From the NCBI GenBank assembly GCA_028527945.1, contig JAQQAK010000160.1, positions 1 through 15,552 of the forward strand: a stretch of DNA of 15,552 bases, in the 5' to 3' direction. Source of the DNA: Spirochaetaceae bacterium (GTDB lineage: Bacteria; Spirochaetota; Spirochaetia; UBA9216). Positions 1 to 6,486 of the stretch are shown piece after piece; position 1 is the stretch's first letter, and every line of letters starts with the position of its first letter. Below the pieces are notes generated by a model that saw only the letters and a list, made by a program, of their open reading frames with translations, had not been told where the DNA came from and searched no databases. The position numbers and the translations under genes were made by a program.

Positions 1-1132
1 CATCAGGAAAATTGATAATCAACCAATTAACAAAACTGTCAGGATACATATTTACAGAAGTAGATGCGGTAAAAGCTGCTTCAAGAGCACTATCAGTAAT
101 TACAGCATCAAGAGTTGCCAAAACCAAAAGACATGAACCAGCATCATAAGCTTCTTCCGTGGTATAAAGAGCAATCTGATCTTCTGACGGTGAAACAACA
201 TTAAAGACACCATTTGTGCTGTCTGAATAAACAGTTTCTGAGGAGTTTGAGTTTACAATATAAACAACATAACAACCTGTAGACGGAGTGCCATTAGCGG
301 TAAAATCAGAAGATAAAAGATATGAATCTCCATCCTGATAAGAGCCGGTCAAAAGCGCAAAACCTCCAGAAGATGTATACCCATAATAACAATAGCTTTC
401 TCCTGAATACTCTACTCCATTTAAATCTTTAATTGTAATCTGATAATTCCCATTATTATCATACCCTTCCCTACGCAGGCTGAGAAATTCAGATTGAATA
501 TCAATGTAAAAATTACTGCTTCTATATGTGACAGGAGAATATTCAAAACTACTTGAATCAGGATATTCTATTTTAATAGTATCTATACCAGAATAAAAAC
601 CACTTCCAGTTGCGGCAGTTATTACAGAATAAACAACATTGGAAGAAGAATTTCCAGAATAATGAGATGCGGTAATAATACTTTCAAAATTGTTTAAGGT
701 TATAAGTCCCACAGAATTTTCATTTATTGAAGACTCAATATAACCAGAACTGTTATACGTTAATTCCATAGTCGTAGTATTATCATTTTGAACAGAGAAA
801 CTGCCTGAATAACTAACCATAGTATCGTTAGAAGAGTTTACAAGTGATGCTGTAAAATCCCAACTCCCGGAATCTACCCTATAAATAGTTTTATCAGCTC
901 TATAGACACCGTCATATTCTGTTATACTCATAGATTCTGATATTTGAGCGCCAGAACTATTATTTGAAAAATCACAGGTTATTCTTGATGGATAATCTGT
1001 AACATCAGAATCAACTGTAAATTCAATCTTTATATTTCCTGTATCTTCATTAAAATTAAAAATTCCTTGAGAACAAGAGAGAATAAATGTGCATAAAAAT
1101 AAAGCAACTAAAGTGAGTTTACACATATTCAT
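1..1132 (-). CDS. Secreted lipoprotein, hypothetical, C-terminus off the window
   Basis: I do not recognise this protein. The minus-strand frame is open for 377 codons from the ATG at 1132 to the left edge, without a stop, so the gene is partial only because the window ends. A GGAG at 1139-1142 lies 6 bases before this ATG, which favours it over a second in-frame ATG at 1126. The N-terminus is a lipoprotein signal: a short Lys-containing head, a hydrophobic stretch, and the lipobox ILSC with Cys20 as the lipidated residue. The rest is rich in Ser, Asn, Thr, Tyr and Asp with alternating hydrophobic residues, which suggests beta-sandwich domains exported to the periplasm or cell surface. It starts 13 bases after the stop of the upstream lipoprotein gene, so the two are probably one operon. 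Function is unknown. Confidence 0.8.
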   Translation of the reverse strand, partial: MNMCKLTLVALFLCTFILSCSQGIFNFNEDTGNIKIEFTVDSDVTDYPSRITCDFSNNSSGAQISESMSITEYDGVYRADKTIYRVDSGSWDFTASLVNSSNDTMVSYSGSFSVQNDNTTTMELTYNSSGYIESSINENSVGLITLNNFESIITASHYSGNSSSNVVYSVITAATGSGFYSGIDTIKIEYPDSSSFEYSPVTYRSSNFYIDIQSEFLSLRREGYDNNGNYQITIKDLNGVEYSGESYCYYGYTSSGGFALLTGSYQDGDSYLLSSDFTANGTPSTGCYVVYIVNSNSSETVYSDSTNGVFNVVSPSEDQIALYTTEEAYDAGSCLLVLATLDAVITDSALEAAFTASTSVNMYPDSFVNWLIINFPD

Positions 1133-1145
1133 ATATTACTCCAAT

Positions 1146-1520
1146 TCATGGAAAATCTACCGTAAATTCAGCTGTCTGTGTAAGAAAATTCAAAAGTGAA
1201 TAAGTTTCATTATTATATGAATATATAGAAAATCTTAAATAATAATCACCTTCAGAAAGATCCGAAAAAGATATTGAGCCGGACTCTGACATCACCCTGC
1301 TCTCTGAAGCGACAGGATCTGTGGGTAGTGTTTTATCATACAATGTGTACTCACACATCTGAGAGTCACCTTCGCATTTATAACTATAACTTATAGTAAC
1401 ATCACCTGAGGTATAAGTTGAATCTGCCATAAGCTGTAAATACGGAACTTCAATAAGATATTCACAACTATAAACACAGAGAATAGTTATAATTAATAAC
1501 AAACAATATTTTAATCGCAT
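1146..1520 (-). CDS. Small secreted lipoprotein, Ig-like/beta-sandwich domain
   Basis: A 124-residue protein that I cannot assign to a named family. Residues 1-19 form a lipoprotein signal ending in VYSC, with Cys19 as the probable lipidated residue; this lipobox is looser than the enterobacterial one, as is common in spirochaetes. The remainder looks like a single beta-sandwich: the segment around residues 81-100 (ISFSDLSEGDYYLRFSIY) has the 'loop-Leu-x-x-Gly-x-Tyr' pattern seen near the end of Ig-like and Y_Y_Y domains. Cys49 and Cys56 could form a disulfide after export. The start is required to give the signal peptide, but no Shine-Dalgarno sequence precedes it, only a run of A. It is first in a two-gene operon and is transcribed divergently from the M20-like gene across about 110 AT-rich bases. 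Confidence 0.7.
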   Translation of the reverse strand: MRLKYCLLLIITILCVYSCEYLIEVPYLQLMADSTYTSGDVTISYSYKCEGDSQMCEYTLYDKTLPTDPVASESRVMSESGSISFSDLSEGDYYLRFSIYSYNNETYSLLNFLTQTAEFTVDFP

Positions 1521-1630
1521 TTTTTTTAGAATAGCAAATAATATATTAAATATCTACTAAAAAAAATTGCATATAATTATTGTTGTTGAAAAATATACAG
1601 TTCTTCCGTAAAATTAAGAAGAGGTGACAA

Positions 1631-2797
1631 ATGCCCAATATAGATGATATTTTAAAAAAACTTGACACTTATGAGTCAAAAATACATGAGCTGCGAGAGC
1701 TTATTCTTGCCAATATCGTAATGATTGGAGAAATTCCTTCTCCGACATTTGGAGAAAAAAACAGGGTTAACTTTCTTTTAGAACGTTTTTCAGAAAACAG
1801 TTTAATAAACTGCTCTACAGATGAAAAGGGCAATGCTCTTGGAATTATTCCGGGAGAAAGAGGTGATAAAAATATAATGATTGTGGCTCACACAGATTGT
1901 GTGTTTGATGAAAAAATCGATCATACAATAGCTGTTCAGCCACAATACTTAAGCGGCCCCGGCATTGGAGATAACGCACTGGGTGTTGCAACAGTAGCAA
2001 GCCTTCCCAATATTCTTGAACATCTGGGAATAAAACCAAAATCAAACATTATACTTATGGGTTCATCACAAAGTCTTGGCCGAGGAGATATAGCCGGATT
2101 AAGATTTTTTCTGGAAAAAGCAAAACTGCCTATATCAGCAGGACTATGTGTTGAAGGGGTGAAGCTAGGAAGATTAAGTTATTCATCGATAGGAATGATT
2201 AGATGTGAATTGAGGTGTGAGGTTCCAGCCGAATATGACTGGACAAGATTTGGCGCAGTTGGTTCTATAATAACAATTAACGAGGTAATGAACAGAATTC
2301 TTGAAATACCGTTACCCAAAAGGCCAAGATGTAACATTGCATTCGGCTCCATTGAAGGTGGAAAATCTTTTAACGCTCTGGCATCTGAAGCTGTATTACG
2401 CTTTGAAATAAGAAGTGAATCTGGAGAAATGGTATCAAACGTGTTTAAACAGATAACAGATATAACTTCTGAGGTATCAAGTTTTACAGGCGAAGATATC
2501 ACTCTAAACGTGCTGGCAAGACGTCATCCGGGTGGAATAGACTTTTCTCATCCGCTGTCATCCGCGTCAAGACAAATCCTGTCAAAAATGGATATAAAAC
2601 CGAGAATATCGCCAAGTACATCTGAACTTGCGGCATTTATTGCAAAAAATATTCCGGCTCTCACAATTGGGCTTACAACTGTAGAAAACATAGATCAACT
2701 TGATGAAAAGATTCATATAGATCCTATTTTCTCAGGAATAGCACAACTCATTGCTCTTATTGAGGTTATAGACAGGGGGGATTTAATTGAAGCTTAA
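1631..2797 (+). CDS. M20-fold metallopeptidase-like protein, probably degenerate active site
   Basis: A 388-residue protein with the layout of M20 family aminoacylase/dipeptidase-type hydrolases, which use two zinc ions. Recognisable are the first metal site AHTD (His87, Asp89), the bridging-Asp segment GPGIGDN (Asp114), VEG (Glu175) in a third ligand position, and the GGxxxN motif near residues 243-248. The acidic pair that holds the catalytic base and a bridging ligand appears replaced by Ser-Gln-Ser (146-148), the dimerisation-domain His region reads EYDWTRFG (201-208), and the final ligand His before the DE motif (358-359) is missing. By eye this is a pseudo-enzyme or one with changed chemistry. 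No signal peptide, so cytoplasmic. The ATG has a good site, GAGGTGA at 1621-1627. The gene end overlaps gpgS by 11 bases. The fold call is firm; the activity is unknown. Confidence 0.8.
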   Translation: MPNIDDILKKLDTYESKIHELRELILANIVMIGEIPSPTFGEKNRVNFLLERFSENSLINCSTDEKGNALGIIPGERGDKNIMIVAHTDCVFDEKIDHTIAVQPQYLSGPGIGDNALGVATVASLPNILEHLGIKPKSNIILMGSSQSLGRGDIAGLRFFLEKAKLPISAGLCVEGVKLGRLSYSSIGMIRCELRCEVPAEYDWTRFGAVGSIITINEVMNRILEIPLPKRPRCNIAFGSIEGGKSFNALASEAVLRFEIRSESGEMVSNVFKQITDITSEVSSFTGEDITLNVLARRHPGGIDFSHPLSSASRQILSKMDIKPRISPSTSELAAFIAKNIPALTIGLTTVENIDQLDEKIHIDPIFSGIAQLIALIEVIDRGDLIEA

Positions 2798-3767
2798 CGA
2801 TTGGATAAAAAATAAAACTTATCATCATTCTGATTTTGAAGATCTGGATGCTCTCATTGCAGAGAAAGAAAAAAAGGGACTCAAAATTTCGCTCTGTATT
2901 CCAACATTGAATGAAGAAAAAACAATTGGAAAAGAGGTTGTTATTTTCCGTTCAGAACTTATGTCCAGACATAAACTAATTGATGAGTTTGCTATTATAG
3001 ATTCAGGCTCTGAAGATAAAACACGAGAAGTAGCTGCTTCTTTTGGCGCAGATGTTTATCTGGCCTCTGATATCCTTCCAAGCTTGGAACCGAGAAAAGG
3101 AAAGGGTGAAAACTTGTGGAAGGCAATTTATCAGCTTAAAGGAGATATAATAGTTTATATTGATGCTGATATAAAAAATATTCACCCAAGATTTGTTTAT
3201 GGCCTTGTTGCTCCATTAATTTATAACGATGAGACAAAATATGTTAAAGCCTTTTATGATAGACCTTTAGCCTTCTCTGAAGGAGTAAGAAGTTCAGGCG
3301 GCGGACGAGTTACAGAGATTTTGGTAAGACCATTGTTCTCACTGTTTTTCCCGGATCTTGCCGGAATAATCCAGCCTCTTTCAGGTGAGTATGCTGTTAG
3401 GCGTGAAGTTCTTGAGGCAATACCATTCCCAATAGGTTATGGTGTAGAAACCTCACATCTTATAGATGTTTACGCCAAATGGGGATTAAGTGCCTTTGCT
3501 CAAACAGATTTAGATCAGCGAGTACACCGTAATCAGCCGACAAGGGATCTTGGGAAAATGGCCTTTGGAATTTTGCAGGCATTTTTAAAACGCCTTGAAA
3601 TGATGGAAATGATCAGCGAAATGCCTAAAATGCAAAATGTTTTAAAACAATTTGTCGCTCAGGACAGAGACTTTGAAGCAGTCGACTATAAAATAGTTGA
3701 ATTTGAACGCCCTCCAATGAATACAATTCCTGAATATTTAGAACGCAAAAAAGAGTTAGGGCTTTAA
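2787..3767 (+). CDS. gpgS: Glucosyl-3-phosphoglycerate synthase (GT81 family)
   Basis: A 326-residue cytoplasmic GT-A glycosyltransferase. The family transfers glucose from a nucleotide-glucose donor to 3-phosphoglycerate, giving glucosyl-3-phosphoglycerate, the precursor of glucosylglycerate (a compatible solute) and, in mycobacteria, of methylglucose polysaccharides. Visible are the N-terminal nucleotide fold (SLCIPTLNEEKTIG, residues 35-48), DSGSEDKT (72-79), GKGENLW (105-111), the metal-binding DAD (126-128), the acceptor-site GGGRVTE (171-177), GEYA, GYGVE (217-221) and His247 in VHRNQP, all matching mycobacterial GpgS. The start is TTG at 2787, 6 bases after a GGGGGG ribosome site inside the end of the upstream gene, so the two are translationally coupled. 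No GpgP phosphatase is next to it. A strong terminator follows. Substrate assignment comes from family knowledge. Confidence 0.88.
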   Translation: MKLNDWIKNKTYHHSDFEDLDALIAEKEKKGLKISLCIPTLNEEKTIGKEVVIFRSELMSRHKLIDEFAIIDSGSEDKTREVAASFGADVYLASDILPSLEPRKGKGENLWKAIYQLKGDIIVYIDADIKNIHPRFVYGLVAPLIYNDETKYVKAFYDRPLAFSEGVRSSGGGRVTEILVRPLFSLFFPDLAGIIQPLSGEYAVRREVLEAIPFPIGYGVETSHLIDVYAKWGLSAFAQTDLDQRVHRNQPTRDLGKMAFGILQAFLKRLEMMEMISEMPKMQNVLKQFVAQDRDFEAVDYKIVEFERPPMNTIPEYLERKKELGL

Positions 3768-3772
3768 GAAGA

Positions 3773-3802
3773 AGAGAGTCTTTTATGACTCTCTATTTTT
3801 TT
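3773..3802 (+). terminator. Intrinsic terminator after gpgS
   Basis: A perfect 8-bp stem AGAGAGTC/GACTCTCT (3773-3780 and 3787-3794) with loop TTTTAT is followed by ATTTTTTT. It starts 5 bases after the gpgS stop and ends the M20-like/gpgS operon. Confidence 0.9.
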
Positions 3803-3849
3803 ACATGTCAGGCACAAAAAACATAAGCTATTGATCTTACAACATATAT

Positions 3850-4734
3850 ATGCATAAGTTTATCAATATGAATATAAAATCAGAAAGTAAACTAAAACCA
3901 ATTCTTACAGTTATTGCGGCAACAATGCTTTTCAGTATAGGAGCTCCAATAAGTAAAATAACATCTGGCTCTCCAACTACTCTGATTTTTTTCAGATGTC
4001 TTACAGGTTTAATAAGTTTTGCTGTAGTCAAACTAATAAAGAAAGACGGTCCACTTTTTATAATAAAACCAAGCCTGATTCTTGGAGGAGTTGTTTACGC
4101 GGCGTCTTCAATCTGTTTTTATACATCACTAAATTATACAACATCTGCAAATGCTACAGTTCTAAGTAACACCTCTCCATTTTTTATAGCAATTCTCGGA
4201 TATATTTTTCTAAATGAAAAACCTCATAAAAGAGACTGGATTATCCTTCTTTTAATAATCTGCGGAATTGTTCTCTGTTTTTACAATGGGCTTTCAGCAA
4301 AAGGCTCTGTAGGGGACCTTTTTGCCTTAGGAGCAGGCCTAATATTTGCAATGCTTGCAGTTATTATAAAAAGAAGCCGACCAGGAGAAGAACTTCAACC
4401 ACTAATCTGGGGTAATCTTTTTGCTATAATAATAACTTCACCTTTTCTTTTTACAGCAGGCTCAATCACTATTCATGATTTAATATTTTTTGTTATTTTG
4501 GGTGTCTTTCAAATGGCTCTGCCATTCTTTTTATATACAAAAGGACAAAAAGATCTTGGAACAATGGAAGCATCGTTATTTAAACTGCTTGAACCAATTT
4601 TAGCAACAATATGGACTGCCCTATTAATAAAAGAAATGCCGGGAATCTATTCGATACTTGGAGGAGCGCTTGTAATCTCAGCTTTATTTATTAAAACGTT
4701 TCTGGAATACAAAAACACCCGGGTAAATCTTTGA
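3850..4734 (+). CDS. EamA/DMT-superfamily permease
   Basis: A 294-residue inner-membrane protein with about ten hydrophobic helices arranged as two EamA repeats. The first repeat carries the typical 'SANATVLSNTSPFFIAILGYIFLNE' type segment (around residues 98-122) and the second the matching 'EASLFKLLEPILATIWTALLIKE' segment near residues 238-260. Family members mostly export amino acids, metabolites or drugs; the substrate here cannot be read from the sequence. The gene stands alone: a terminator lies upstream and another promoter lies downstream. The start is uncertain. The ATG at 3850 and the in-frame ATG at 3868 both lack a clear Shine-Dalgarno sequence; starting at 3868 would only remove six residues. 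Confidence 0.85.
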   Translation: MHKFINMNIKSESKLKPILTVIAATMLFSIGAPISKITSGSPTTLIFFRCLTGLISFAVVKLIKKDGPLFIIKPSLILGGVVYAASSICFYTSLNYTTSANATVLSNTSPFFIAILGYIFLNEKPHKRDWIILLLIICGIVLCFYNGLSAKGSVGDLFALGAGLIFAMLAVIIKRSRPGEELQPLIWGNLFAIIITSPFLFTAGSITIHDLIFFVILGVFQMALPFFLYTKGQKDLGTMEASLFKLLEPILATIWTALLIKEMPGIYSILGGALVISALFIKTFLEYKNTRVNL

Positions 4735-4751
4735 AAAAACTTAAGACGTTA

Positions 4752-4787
4752 AAAATTATAAATCAAAATCTTTCATAATTTTTTTTT
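4752..4787 (+). terminator. Possible weak terminator after the EamA gene
   Basis: An all-A/T inverted repeat (AAAATTATAAA pairing with TTT-C-ATAATTTT, one bulged C, loop about 8 bases) leads straight into a run of nine T. The stem has no G-C pairs, so folding would be weak; the position just after the permease gene is what makes it plausible. Confidence 0.4.
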
Positions 4788-4828
4788 CGAAAACAAAAAC
4801 TAAATAAACAAACCCTGCAAATAAAAAT

Positions 4829-4857
4829 TTGACAGCTCTTTAACCTCATGTTACCAT
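4829..4857 (+). promoter_or_regulatory. Sigma-70-type promoter of the dctPQM-kduID operon
   Basis: A consensus -35 box TTGACA (4829-4834) is separated by exactly 17 bases from TACCAT (4852-4857), a -10 box with two mismatches. The predicted transcript start is near 4864, about 45 bases before dctP, which puts the inverted repeats at 4868-4893 just downstream of the start, as for a repressor roadblock. A near-perfect -35 with a poor -10 is common in regulated promoters. Confidence 0.75.
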
Positions 4858-4867
4858 GTTTTTATTA

Positions 4868-4893
4868 AGAAACACGGTTTCTATATAGAAACC
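4868..4893 (+). promoter_or_regulatory. KdgR-like operator with overlapping inverted repeats
   Basis: Two inverted repeats share one arm. The left one, AGAAAC-ACG-GTTTCT (4868-4882), has the GAAAC-3-GTTTC shape of the enterobacterial KdgR box (core GAAACANTGTTTC) and differs from that core at one specified base. The right one, GGTTTCTATATAGAAACC (4876-4893), is a perfect 18-base palindrome. So there are three half-sites, GAAAC, GTTTC and GAAAC, between the promoter and the ribosome site of dctP. KdgR is an IclR-family repressor of uronate genes, and an IclR-family gene ends this same operon; that it binds here is inference. The right palindrome ends 2 bases before the Shine-Dalgarno sequence and could also fold as an RNA hairpin. 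Confidence 0.7.
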
Positions 4894-4909
4894 TCGGAGG
4901 AGATTAAAA

Positions 4910-5938
4910 ATGAAGAGAGTATTAACATTTCTGTTATCTTTGGCAGTATTAGGCAGCTTTGCCTTTGCTTCCGGACAACAGGAAGCAGGAGATGACGCAA
5001 GTCAGAAAACAGACCAGGCAAAGACATATGTGTTCAAGTATGCCCACACGCAATCGCCGGCTCACCCCAGAAGCCAGTCAATGGACTTCTTTAAGGAGCA
5101 GCTTGAAAAAGCAAGCAACGGTAGGATTAAAGTTGAACTTTATTACAACGGCGTTCTTGGAACAGAAGCAGAACTTCTGGATATGGTAAAACTTGGATCT
5201 GTACAGGGATGCAGAGGCGGACTTTTTGAAAGAGCAAATAAAAAGTTCCTTATTTACACCCTGCCTTTTATGTTTACTAATACAGATCAGGTTCAGAAAG
5301 TTATGTTTGGCCCAATTGGCCAGGAAATTAACAAGGGAGCGTTTGAAAACGGCTTATACATTCCCGCGACAGGTGTTGCTGGAGGTTTTAGAAATATAAC
5401 AAACAATATCAAACCTATTACAAGTGTTGAAGATATCAAGGGACTTAAAATGAGAACCCCACCAATTGATATGACAATAAAGACATTCAAAACTCTTGGA
5501 GCCAACCCCCAGCAGGTTGCTTACACAGAAACCTATATGGCTCTTAAAACAGGTGTTGTAGATGGTCAGGAAAATCCATTTTCAAATACTGTAGATATGA
5601 AATTCTATGAACCACAGAAATATCTTTCAGTAGTAAACTGGCAGATACATCCGGATCCATTTTATGTTAACCCAGACTGGTATAATTCTCTTCCAGAAGA
5701 TCTTAAAGCAATTTTTGATTCTGTAGCAGAATCCACAATGAAATATTCAAATGAAAAATGGTTAGGAAGTGAAAAAGAGTACTTCCTGACATTAAAAGAA
5801 AATCTTGAAGTTAATGAATTAACTCCTGAAGCTCACGCAGAATTTGTAGAAGCTGCTAAACCTGTATGGCAGGGTTATGTGGATGACGGTTACTTCACAT
5901 GGGACGAAATAAATGCGGTTCTTGAGGCTGCAGAATAA
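4910..5938 (+). CDS. dctP: TRAP transporter substrate-binding protein DctP
   Basis: The 342-residue periplasmic binding protein of a TRAP transporter; it captures an acidic substrate and hands it to DctQM, with uptake driven by an ion gradient. Residues 1-20 are a signal peptide with a likely cleavage after SFAFA; there is no lipobox Cys, so it should be soluble in the periplasm. The stretch SGQQEA after cleavage resembles other spirochaete binding proteins. Family landmarks are the YYNGVLGTEAELLDMV region (78-93), FRNITN (160-165), GLKMRTP (178-184) with Arg182 in the position that clamps the substrate carboxylate, and VDGQENP (217-223). A strong site GGAGGAG (4896-4902) precedes the ATG. 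As first gene of an operon containing kduI and kduD, its ligand is probably a uronate or unsaturated uronate; that part is inference. Confidence 0.93.
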   Translation: MKRVLTFLLSLAVLGSFAFASGQQEAGDDASQKTDQAKTYVFKYAHTQSPAHPRSQSMDFFKEQLEKASNGRIKVELYYNGVLGTEAELLDMVKLGSVQGCRGGLFERANKKFLIYTLPFMFTNTDQVQKVMFGPIGQEINKGAFENGLYIPATGVAGGFRNITNNIKPITSVEDIKGLKMRTPPIDMTIKTFKTLGANPQQVAYTETYMALKTGVVDGQENPFSNTVDMKFYEPQKYLSVVNWQIHPDPFYVNPDWYNSLPEDLKAIFDSVAESTMKYSNEKWLGSEKEYFLTLKENLEVNELTPEAHAEFVEAAKPVWQGYVDDGYFTWDEINAVLEAAE

Positions 5939-5946
5939 AACTATAG

Positions 5947-5971
5947 CGCCGGAGACTTCTCCGGCGTTTTT
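5947..5971 (+). terminator. Intrinsic terminator/attenuator between dctP and dctQ
   Basis: A perfect, G+C-rich 8-bp stem CGCCGGAG/CTCCGGCG with loop ACTT is followed by five T (5967-5971). It sits 8 bases after the dctP stop, inside the operon. Partial termination or 3'-end protection here would give more dctP message than dctQM message, the usual need for a binding-protein transporter. Confidence 0.85.
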
Positions 5972-5988
5972 CTGGAGCAACCATAATC

Positions 5989-6486
5989 ATGAAAAACATC
6001 GAAAGCTTTATTACCAAGCTGCTGGAGTCTGTTTTAACTATAATCTTTTTTATAATTGTTGTACTGACAATACTGCTGGTAATTTTAAGATATATCTTTA
6101 ATTCCGGTATTACCGGAGGAAATGAACTAATGGAATATCTTTTTGTCTATACAACAGTAATTGGAGCAGCAATTTCAATAGGAAAAAATGAACATATCCG
6201 AATAGGACTCCTCACAGAAAAGGATAACCCTGTTCTGAAAATCATAACAAAACTGTTTGGAATCCTTTGTGTAATTCTTATCAATATAGTCTTTATGTAC
6301 CTGAGTTATTCATGGATATCCAAAGTAGGAGACTCACCTTCTCCTGTTCTTAGAATACCAATGAAATGTGTTCAGCTAAGCGTTCCTATTGGATGTGTGC
6401 TATCAATCATCTATTGTTTTTTTAATTTGATAAAATTATTTGATAAAACTGGCGGGGAGGAAACAAAATGGCAATCCTCCTTATAA
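5989..6486 (+). CDS. dctQ: TRAP transporter small membrane subunit DctQ
   Basis: A 165-residue inner-membrane protein with four helices (about residues 12-33, 48-66, 84-108 and 126-150). It carries the conserved DctQ pattern: Arg34 in ILRYIFN, acidic residues in GGNELMEYL (43-51), and Gly59...Lys66...His69 in the GAAISIGKNEHIRIG segment. DctQ forms the transport complex with DctM. The ribosome site is GGAG at 5974-5977, 11 bases from the ATG, wider than for its neighbours, which together with the hairpin just upstream may lower its expression relative to dctP. The 3' end overlaps dctM by 19 bases, so the two are probably translated together. Confidence 0.9.
   Translation: MKNIESFITKLLESVLTIIFFIIVVLTILLVILRYIFNSGITGGNELMEYLFVYTTVIGAAISIGKNEHIRIGLLTEKDNPVLKIITKLFGILCVILINIVFMYLSYSWISKVGDSPSPVLRIPMKCVQLSVPIGCVLSIIYCFFNLIKLFDKTGGEETKWQSSL

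Noticed and set aside
1567..1599. TTGCAT...TATACA as a promoter for the M20-like/gpgS operon
   Set aside because: The spacing is 21 bases and the -10 match is poor. A promoter must lie in this gap, but this pair is not convincing.
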